This document shows positions 7,962-15,144 of a stretch of 15,144 bases of DNA, piece after piece. Location: the NCBI GenBank assembly GCA_027596945.1, contig JADGJH010000632.1:1-15144 (forward strand), in the 5' to 3' direction. Below the pieces are notes generated by a model. That model had not been told where the DNA came from. It worked only from the letters and a program-made list of their open reading frames with translations, and did no database searches. Source of the stretch: Physocladia obscura. Its lineage: Eukaryota > Chytridiomycota > Chytridiomycetes > Chytridiales > Chytriomycetaceae. Each line of letters begins with the position of its first letter. The first letter of the stretch is position 1. The position numbers were made by a program, and so were the translations under genes.

Positions 7962-10055
7962 TTAAAAAACGATAACGGTATCGTGAAGAAATTGCGACAA
8001 ACCCCTAATCGCACGTTCTCCAAAGAAAAACAGGAGCATCGTCCCAAGAGTGCAAACAAAGATCAAGAAAATTTGCACGCTAAGAAGATCGTCCAATATT
8101 GAAGCGTTATTTTCCAAATTTTTTAACATACCATCTTGAAATGACCAGGGACAGTTTCCCATCAAATCAAAATAGACACTACCATCATGTGACGAAAGAT
8201 ACAGACTTTTTAATGACGCATTTGGATTTTGGAAAGGTGTTTGCAAAGTCACAATATTTGTATAGATTGTTGGAGTTGAATCTGCAACATATACATTCAA
8301 AAATGAAGAAGAACAGGATTTGAGGCTGTCAATTCGATTTTTTTGAACCCAAGTGAATGAAATTATTCCAATACTGAATAGAAACATGCTAATTATTTGA
8401 AGCGAGTTTTTGTGCCAAGCCTTTTTTACATTTTGTTTTTTAGACATATTTTTTCAAGGTCTAACTTACAGCATCGATTAACCCGACGGCAAGAAACAAT
8501 TGTGCAAATATAAACAGTGCCATATAAATCTTGGACGAAAATCAAAATCAAAAAGTATAATTGATATAGAGAATGCAGGAAATCTAACCAAAATGAATTG
8601 CGCACTACCATCCAAAGTCCCCCAACATAAATTCGTATATTTCCAGACCTTCCAAAGAATATAAACCTCAATAAAGGAAGCAATTAGAGTTTGCGCTACA
8701 CCGGACAAAACACAAGCCAGTCCCCAGTAAAATTTTCCTTGTGTAAATCTTTTCCAAAAAGATTCATGTTTATAATCTCTCCCTCTACGTTCATCGAGTA
8801 ATGTTGACATGACAATATTAATAGAGTTTGCTGCACGTTTTTTTGTTTTTGTCCCAAATGATTTTTTATATTCGCCAGTAAATGCAATTTGATACCTCGC
8901 AGTAGCGGTAGGATGTGTCGGTGGTAACGGCACATTGCCAAAATCTTTTAAATCATTCGCTTCTATTTCTGTGTCATTTAGTTTGACAGATGGTAGTCTT
9001 CCAATTAAGTTTCGAGCAGTCAATTTCTTGCTCAATCTTTTCAATAAACTTGTTTCTGATCCATCATCATCTCGTAAAATCAAATCTTCTTGTCCAAACT
9101 TACCACCATCATTTTCAATCTGTGCAGGAGTTGGATGTACTTTCCACAACTTTTGGCTTCTGAACAAATAATTTGAACTGCGGCGTTTTACCAATGTTGA
9201 CTTTTTGCTGTTACTACCCTCCACGATTGAAAGAGATGGTGAAACCAAAACTTCGGTTGATATTTCTGCTGCTGACATATTTACTATGCGTAATTTAGAT
9301 TTAGCTTTGACAGAAGAAGACGGCGTAACTGTAGCAACTGTCATTACTGTCGTTGGTTTTGTTTTTGTTTTTGATATTGTAGCCGCTGCCGCTGTGGTCG
9401 GAATGTTAACACTAACGCTGCGATTTCGCGACGCGGCAGTTAGAGTGTGTGAGATAATTTCTTCAACTGAATCCGTTCGAACACAAGAACGTGAATTAGT
9501 TCTTGCCCGTTTCAATACAGAAATTGGAGAAATTATATGATTTAATTCCACTGGAGACCCAATAGCTCCTGATATTATATTGTGCTCTCGTGATCCTTTA
9601 ATTGAATTTTGATTTACATGTGTTGTCATAATCATTGACATTGAGGCGGTTTTTGAGATTCCGACTACCTTTTGAGTTGTAGAAGTCGGGGAAAATCTTT
9701 GGGATGGTGTTTCTGTGGAAGATGCTAACAAAACGCGTTTCGGCGGTTTTGATTGAGATCTGTTCAAAACGCTATTCATCCGCCCATAATCCGACATTTC
9801 AAAGTACTTGCCAACATCTTTTGATGTGAAATCATCAAAAGCAGGCTGGTCAGATGTTACCAGTCTCAAGTCTCCGACACTTCGAACGGGTGGGAAAGGA
9901 AGTGTGAATCCGGGCTCTTTGTTCTTTTCAACTGAATTTGAAGTCTGGGAACCCTTTGATGACATCGCCAACGCAAATGATACATAATTCAAAAAGCTGC
10001 GACCTTCTTGTGAAGAATCAGAAACCTTTTCAAAGCTGCCAGTTTCAATTTGCAT
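7962..10055 (-). CDS. Unknown protein: long Ser/Thr-rich region plus four C-terminal membrane segments (about 661 aa)
   Basis: No family recognised. Three minus-strand exons: 10055-8589, 8529-8470 and 8420-7962, phase 0 at both junctions. The first 440 or so residues are polar, low-complexity and rich in Ser, Thr, Lys and Arg, probably disordered and cytosolic. Four hydrophobic segments follow: about 443-467, 487-507, 516-533 and 624-642. A loop of roughly 90 residues with several Cys and an N-A-S sequon sits between the last two. Splicing is inferred: exon 2 (20 codons) exactly supplies the second membrane segment, and its donor is a perfect GTAAGT. Without splicing, the reading frame stops 13 bp before the next ATG (8447), too close for a separate gene. 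The start was set at 10055 (AACATG context), 40 bp after the USP22 stop. In-frame ATGs at 10115 (inside the USP22 last exon) and 9965 are alternatives. Confidence 0.6.
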
Positions 10056-10058
10056 GTT

Positions 10059-10070
10059 TTTATTTTTATT
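10059..10070 (-). terminator. Two tandem AATAAA polyadenylation signals for the USP22 homologue
   Basis: On the minus strand two AATAAA hexamers (10070-10065 and 10064-10059) begin about 25 nt after the USP22 stop (10098-10096). This position supports the choice of terminal exon for USP22. They end 3 nt before the ATG chosen for the next gene (10055), so USP22 mRNA cleavage should occur inside that gene's coding region. Confidence 0.4.
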
Positions 10071-10095
10071 TTTGTATATTTCTGCTTTGCAAAAT

Positions 10096-12892
10096 TCAAA
10101 TAGTATGCTGGCCATCCGAAAAATAATAGCACATATAGCTGAAAACAAAATAATCGTATTTCGAAATAAGTACCACAAAAACAGTAACAAACAAAAAATA
10201 ATATAATAAATAAAACCTACACTTTACTGGCTAGAACTTCTTTTTGAGTAGCCAGGGTTACAGTATGATCGTCAAACAAAAACCACTGCAAAACGATTAA
10301 CAGGGAAAATATACGAGCAACAATTAATGCAGATTTAAATAACTGAAAATTCTTTGTCACTCACGTCTCCACGTGATTTTACGTACGCTGTGTAATGCCC
10401 AGTTTCCAGACTACCTTGATGATTAATAACTGCAAATAGTGAGTACCGATGTTCAGGAACTGAATCACTGTGCAAGTGCAAAAATTAAAAAATATCTATG
10501 TATAAAGTAAAGAAAAATACAAACTTTAACACATCATAGGAACCAATTGATCCGCTAACGCCAGGTTTTGATTTGGCGGCAACTAAACTGCTGTTTTTTT
10601 CCATTCGTGCTTGAACTGAATGTGTGGTAAAAGGGGTCATGTCAAGTTCGCTTGGAATACGAACATGTGTGTCAACTTTTGATCCTTGACCGGAATGCTC
10701 GAATCGCTAATGAAATAAAAAACAATGAATGATGATATCAAAAACTCTTCTCGCTCTCTCTGTCTCTTTCTTTTACTTTCAATTGGATTGATAAGACAGG
10801 AGGTAAATTTTTGATTGTAACATGCTTGACTGATTCGGAACTTTTTGCACATCCGGGGTTGCCACATTGATAATGTGTAAGAGTTTCTGCCGCAAAATTT
10901 CTATTAAAAAGCAAAATTTAATTCTAATACAGCCTGTCAAAATCATGAGGGGAAAAAAAAGGAAAAAAAAAAAGGAAAACCAACCTCTCCAAACAGTCTA
11001 CAAGAGTACATGAAAAATCAGTATCATTCAGTGTCGCTGCAGTCAAGTTAGGCGTCGACCCACTGCCGATACTCTTCTTCTTGCTATTCACACCAGGGCC
11101 GCTTGACTTGATATTGAGAGATAAGTCCAAAATCGGATCTTTTGTAGTCGTAACATTGCGACACTGTGAACATGTGACATCAGACTGAAGATATCCTTGA
11201 AAGACTTGATGAATGACGCATCTGCAATTTGTGTTTTCTTTTCCGCCTATTGAGCCAGAAGCGCAGTTACTATGAATTTCATTGAGAACAGCAATAAAAA
11301 ATTCGTGGGCATCTTGCTGAGCATAATGCGCCAAAGCTGTGTTGGACATCCATGTTGCATAAAGAAAATTGGACGGACTGAAGGGAATAACTTCCCCCGA
11401 ATAAAACTGTAATAAAAAAATAAAACACAAAAATAAATAAATAAAAAAAGGAAAAAATAAAAGTACGAGAAAAGACTAACGTTTGTGAAAAGAGTATCCA
11501 TTTCGCACGCCATGCAAATTTTCCCAGCTATTTTCAGTGGACACAAGTCTTGATTGTGTTTATCACTCAGGAAATGCGCACGAAGTAACGGATTATGAAT
11601 GAATGTTTGAAGAACAACATTCATGAAACACTGAATGAACACAACATAGCAGACGTCAGCTAACTCAAAAAAATATATGAATATATTACCGTTGAACCCA
11701 TATTACTTAAACCACGGAGTCCTGAGCAATGCCGTAACGGCACTGAAAACTTTTGAATTTTCAAAGCCTCATCCAAAGTTGGGGACCACTCAACAGTTTT
11801 CGAACGCCTGACAGAAGAATCTTTTTTTTTTTAATACAAAAAATAGATAAAAAATAAGCTCCTTCAAACCTTTAATTTTTGATATGAGGGCATCCATACG
11901 CACACGTTCACCCGAAAGAATACGCTCAAAGTCTAAATCCCAAATATAGTCTTTGCATTTGACACAATATATAGCAGCATGATGGAAATCAACAGCAAGA
12001 AAGTGAGGGTTATTTTGATCAAGAAGATGGGCGTTGATATGCTTATGTTTGAAGCAACCAACAAAAGAGCAATGCAAACATGCGTGGAGGCGTCCCAAGC
12101 CAGTGTCGGCACAAATTTTGCAGAAAGGCAGTGGAATCTAATAAAAAAAGCAGTTGTTAAAAGCGATATAAAATTTAGACATTTTTACCGCTTGGACCCA
12201 TCCAATATCAACTTCTAGTTGCGATAGTTTTTTGCGTTTCTTGGAAGAATCCACTTCAGCATTCGCGTTTGTGGACACATGGAGAGGAAAGTGGCCTATT
12301 ACAATGACATTAACAGCAAGCGTGGTAAAAAAACTCTAGAAGGTTAAAATAAGGAGAAATACAGCACCACGCGCACAGTTGCCGAGTAGACTACGAACAA
12401 GGTCGCGATAACGATCAAGAAGAATGGTAGCAGAGCGCGACAAAGCTACCGCCGCAGGATTCGACGCGTTTGGCACAGTAGAATCAGAGTTTGGGTTCGT
12501 GTCCGTATTGAAATCATATTTGAGAAGTGCAAGATGCGGACAAGTACAGGATGCACCAAATCGCTGAGTAGAGTTTGTGAGCGTGCTTGATCCTGCGTTT
12601 AGCGTTGGGGATTGAGTGTGAGTTCGAGTCGAGATAGCGGTTTGCATTGGCATTGAAATTGATAATTCAGTTTTAAGATTGATGTTCAGTTTGTTTTTGC
12701 ATCTATTTGCCAACTCAACTAACCTGTTGAGTTTGAGATTGAGTTTGAGATTGAGTCAGCAAACAATGCGTACGGCGATACGGCAATTGGAAGCTTGGCC
12801 TTTTGGCTAGGCCCGACAACTCCGCTTGATGCCGTTCCTGTTCCTATTCCAGCTCCCATTCCCAATCCCGCTCCCAATCCCAACCCACTCAT
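10096..12892 (-). CDS. USP22: USP22/Ubp8-type ubiquitin-specific protease of the SAGA deubiquitinating module (about 662 aa)
   Basis: Cysteine protease that removes ubiquitin from histone H2B within the SAGA coactivator. Twelve minus-strand exons: 12892-12724, 12592-12368, 12295-12189, 12137-11870, 11820-11690, 11630-11481, 11406-10985, 10900-10777, 10706-10525, 10467-10365, 10285-10221 and 10138-10096. All join in frame. The N-terminus is Gly-rich. A ZnF-UBP domain follows: CPH (74-76), CKIC (173-176), GRLHACLHC (182-190) and [11 protein letters not shown]. The Cys box [12 protein letters not shown] puts the catalytic Cys at 301, encoded right after an intron. QQDAHEFF, the zinc-ribbon pair TCSQC and NPGC, the His box GHYTAYV (His617) and WFLFDD (Asp632/633) complete the fold. 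The last exon supplies VYMCYYF, aligning with the family's terminal AYLLFY. This needs donor GTAGGT at 10220. The exon 2 donor (GTGCTG) is weak but required by frame. Closest alternatives are the paralogues USP27X and USP51. Confidence 0.93.
12726..12757. repeat. Short tandem repeat at the end of USP22 exon 1
   Basis: A 12-bp unit, TTGAGTTTGAGA on the plus strand, is repeated about 2.5 times. It encodes the Ser/Asn/Ile-rich end of exon 1 ([10 protein letters not shown]) just before the splice donor. Similar GAGTxxGAG wording recurs near 12609-12640 inside the first intron. Confidence 0.6.
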
Positions 12893-12920
12893 TGGTTAAT
12901 CAAAGATTGAAATTCTTTAA
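12893..12920. promoter_or_regulatory. 28-bp gap between divergent ATG codons (USP22 and dipeptidase)
   Basis: The two genes run apart, and their first in-frame ATGs are separated by 28 bp. If both starts are right, any shared promoter must extend into one or both coding regions. The next in-frame dipeptidase ATG (13035) would widen the gap to 142 bp. No TATA box or CCAAT element was seen in the gap. Confidence 0.4.
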
Positions 12921-14522
12921 ATGAAGAGAGACGCAACAAATGGAACAGCTGCAACAACTGCAGCAACAGCAACAGCACTAGCGACAGCGAACCGGTTGAT
13001 ACGCCGCCCTCTTGTTAAAACAGCTGTTGCTCTGATGCACGTTGCGCTGGTGGCGTGTTTCGTTGCGTTTACAATCGACCACCAACGTGAACAACGGGAA
13101 TCGGTATCAGAATCGCAGCTGTGGACTTCTGTGTCCGGCGCGCGCGCAGAATTCTCGGTAATGCGGCTTGGCGAAACCCCTATCGATGCGGCCCTTCGCA
13201 TCCTGAAGTATGCGCCCATTATCGACACGCATAATGACTGGCCCGGCGCGTAAGTCCAAAGAGTAGAATACTGCAACAACTGTATGTGTTAATACGATGT
13301 AATGGCGTTCAGACTGTCTTGGGGCCCCACCAAAGGCGTCATCAAGAATGCTGACTTGAACAACTTGCCCCCCACGCAGTTCCACACCGACATTACTCGG
13401 CTACGTGAAGGTCGCGTTGGGGCCCAATTTTGGTCTGCTTATGTTGCATGTTCCGAGTTTCATCGTCAGGACGACTCTATCAAAAACACGCTCACTCAAA
13501 TTGATTTGATCAAGCGCATTGTGAATAAATATTCAAAGGTATTCAATATTTCAAATCCAAATCTTAAATCATCAGTAACTCTGTTCAAAAGACTTTCGGA
13601 TTGGCTAGAACAGTTGCTGACATTAGGTATCTGGTGAGTCATGGTAAGATTGCAAGTTTGATCGGAATCGAAGGTGGACATCAAATTGACGGCAGCATGG
13701 CCGTGCTTCGCCAGTACTACGAACTTGGGGTTCGGTACATGACGTTGACTCACACATGCCACACTGCTTGGACCGATTCATGTCAAGGCACGCCAATCCA
13801 TGGTGGTTTGACAAAAGACGGATACAGATTCATCAACGAAATGAATCGTCTTGGGATGATGGTTGATATCAGGTAATCATAATAACATAACTTAATTACG
13901 TAATGCATGAAATCTGATTTGTATTTGTCGAAAAGCCATGTATCGCCAGATTCGATGCAGCAAGCCATTGAAGCTTCAGCTGCACCAACAATATTCTCTC
14001 ATTCTTCGTCTTTTGCGATTACTCCAGTGCCACGAAATGTGCCCGACAATATTCTCGAACTCCTACCGAAATACGACGGAGTTGTTATGATCGCTTTTGT
14101 TAATGACTTTATCCGTGTGAATGCCACGGTTCCAACATCTGTGAATGACCTTGCCGAACACATTGAACACATTAAGAGTGTTGCCGGTGTTGAGCATATT
14201 GGACTCGGTGCCGATTTTGATGGTTCTGGAATCAACGACTTTGCAATCAAGGATACAAGCAAGGTAGTCATTAACAGAGATGATTACTTATCATCGAAAA
14301 CTAAAAATTACTTTACTTTACATTAAACAATTATTATGAAAGTACCCTGAACTGATTGCTGAGCTCATTCGTCGCAAATTCACTGAAAAAGAAATTGTTG
14401 GGATAACTGGAGGGAATTTGCTTCGAGTAATGGAAAAGGTTGAAGCGGTCGCACGAAAATTAAAGAGAGACACTGACATTGAGGAAATTGGTGTTACAGT
14501 TGAAAAGCAATGCTTCTTTTGA
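12921..14522 (+). CDS. DPEP: Membrane dipeptidase (renal dipeptidase family, M19), 447 aa
   Basis: Zinc dipeptidase that hydrolyses dipeptides, usually facing the extracellular or luminal side. Five plus-strand exons: 12921-13249, 13313-13538, 13592-13872, 13936-14263 and 14343-14522, GT-AG with frame kept. Metal ligands by family position: His104 and Asp106 in IDTHNDWP, Glu212 in GIEGGHQ, His280 in DISHVS (codon before it split by an intron) and His301 in IFSHSS. The 280-301 spacing of 21 equals that of the mammalian enzyme. His239 (TLTHTCHT) and GADFDG supply substrate-side residues. The N-terminus is Ala/Thr-rich, then basic (RLIRR), then a hydrophobic segment (about 34-51), suggesting a type II anchor. 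The C-terminus (VEKQCFF) lacks a GPI signal, unlike mammalian DPEP1. Three of four introns end in AAG. A downstream Met (codon 39) is an alternative start. Confidence 0.95.
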
Positions 14523-14541
14523 ATACTCCGTCAAAAAAGAT

Positions 14542-14547
14542 AATAAA
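14542..14547 (+). terminator. AATAAA polyadenylation signal of the dipeptidase gene
   Basis: A canonical hexamer lies 19 nt after the dipeptidase stop codon (14520-14522), in the 58-bp gap before the convergent ARFRP1 stop. A long pyrimidine tract (about 14551-14582) follows. Cleavage should fall close to or inside the ARFRP1 3' end, so the two mRNAs probably overlap antisense. Confidence 0.5.
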
Positions 14548-14580
14548 AATATCTTTTTCTTCCTTTTTTTCTTCTTTTCT

Positions 14581-15144
14581 TTACAGTGGTCTTAAAACAG
14601 GTGGACGATTCACTCGATTTCGCTCGAGACGGAGAGCAAGCCAATCAATCGCATCTCGCACACCTTCCCTGTTAAGATTCCACACATTTAAAAAATAAAA
14701 GTAAAAAAAAGGGATAAATAAAATTGGTTGAAAAAAATTGGTCTTCACCCGCGCAATGCACTGACACTCATTACTTTTGAGTCGCGGGCACCAAGTTTTG
14801 CGGCAACTGGATTAAATATGTCTTTTAATTGCGCGATTCCAATTGCTTCTGGTTTGTCACTTTTGTTTGCTAATAAAATAAGAGGAACGCCTTCAAATTC
14901 TTCTGATCCAACAATCGTTTCTGTGGATCATAATAGGTTGAAGTAATAATAATGTTATTTTTTTTAATCCAAGTACCAAATGTTTCTCGAGCTTCCTCGA
15001 TGCGTTCGAAATCGCTAGCGTCAACGACAAACATTATCGCATGCGATTCAGTGTAATATTTTTTCCACAGCCGTCGTAACTCCTTTTGGCCACCAAGATC
15101 CCAAAAATTAATACAAGTTGCCCCAAGATCAATTTTTCCAACTA
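14581..15144 (-). CDS. ARFRP1: ARF-related GTPase ARFRP1/Arl3p-type, 3' portion (partial at right edge)
   Basis: Small GTPase of the Arf family acting at the trans-Golgi, where ARFRP1 (yeast Arl3) recruits ARL1 and golgins. Three minus-strand exons are visible: from the right edge (about 15142) to 14977, 14920-14749, and 14668-14581, giving 141 codons plus TAA. Seen: VGKIDLGATCINFWDLGGQ with the switch II WDLGGQ, LRRLWKKYYTESHAIMFVVD, the guanine-specificity motif LANKSD, SVSALRGEGVRDAIDWLA and a tail ending NRPPVLRPL. The KIDLGATCINFWDLGGQ wording and the RPP tail favour ARFRP1 over other Arf/Arl members. The P-loop, switch I and the N-terminus lie beyond the window. The outermost exon may begin at an acceptor at the very edge (TAG at 15144-15142). 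Confidence 0.9.

Noticed and set aside
7962..8447. A stand-alone 161-residue two-span protein starting at ATG 8447
   Set aside because: The upstream frame carries a perfect GTAAGT donor at 8469, the acceptor AAAAAAG at 8421 keeps frame, and the alternative leaves only 13 bp between genes. It is treated as the last exon of the larger gene.
9989..10138. A longer USP22 terminal exon (donor GTGTAG at 10222) ending at 9989 and overlapping the next gene
   Set aside because: The phase it uses gives YVLLFFGWP, a poorer fit to the family end than VYMCYYF from donor GTAGGT at 10220. The latter also places tandem AATAAA signals shortly after the stop and removes the overlap.
11690..11820. USP22 catalytic box with Ser in place of the usual Asn before Thr-Cys (GSTC for GNTC), as a sign of inactivity
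   Set aside because: The upstream Asn (SNMG) and the Cys, His and Asp are all present, and other active USPs vary at this position, so inactivity is not supported.
1..15144. A multi-gene novel system such as a defence island, biosynthetic cluster, CRISPR array or mobile element
   Set aside because: The genes are unrelated housekeeping functions in a compact eukaryotic genome; no transposase, integrase, CRISPR repeats or clustered pathway enzymes were seen.

Overview
This is a gene-dense, intron-rich eukaryotic nuclear segment using the standard code (TGA, TAA and TAG all act as stops; all introns modelled are GT-AG). It holds nine protein genes, eight of them on the minus strand. The combination of a CEP295/Ana1-like centriolar protein with a SCAMP, an ARFRP1-type GTPase, a USP22/Ubp8 deubiquitinase, a renal-type dipeptidase and a mitochondrial DEAD-box protein fits an opisthokont that builds centrioles. 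An early-diverging zoosporic fungus or a close relative is my best guess, but this is inference from gene content. No prokaryotic, viral or mobile-element genes were seen.

Layout from left to right: mitochondrial DEAD-box helicase (minus, 99-2156, no intron); CEP295-like coiled-coil protein (minus, 2195-3660, 5 exons); a gap of about 1 kb with a diverged direct repeat; eIF6 (minus, 4676-5781, 6 exons, 245 codons); SCAMP (minus, 5945-7008, 4 exons); a small unknown membrane protein (minus, 7058-7717, 3 exons); a large unknown protein with four C-terminal membrane segments (minus, 7962-10055, 3 exons); USP22/Ubp8 (minus, 10096-12892, 12 exons); membrane dipeptidase (plus, 12921-14522, 5 exons); and the 3' part of ARFRP1 (minus, 14581 to the right edge).

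The genes do not form one pathway. They are housekeeping functions: ribosome biogenesis (eIF6), chromatin deubiquitination (USP22), membrane traffic (SCAMP, ARFRP1), organelle RNA metabolism (helicase), centriole (CEP295-like) and peptide hydrolysis (dipeptidase). What stands out is the architecture. Gaps between neighbouring coding regions are often only 28 to 58 bp, so promoters and 3' ends must overlap neighbouring genes. About one third of the inferred introns (10 of 33) end in AAG, and several have long A-runs right before the acceptor. I read the introns by hand from frame continuity and protein family similarity, so boundaries in the two unknown genes are less certain than in eIF6, USP22, SCAMP and the dipeptidase.
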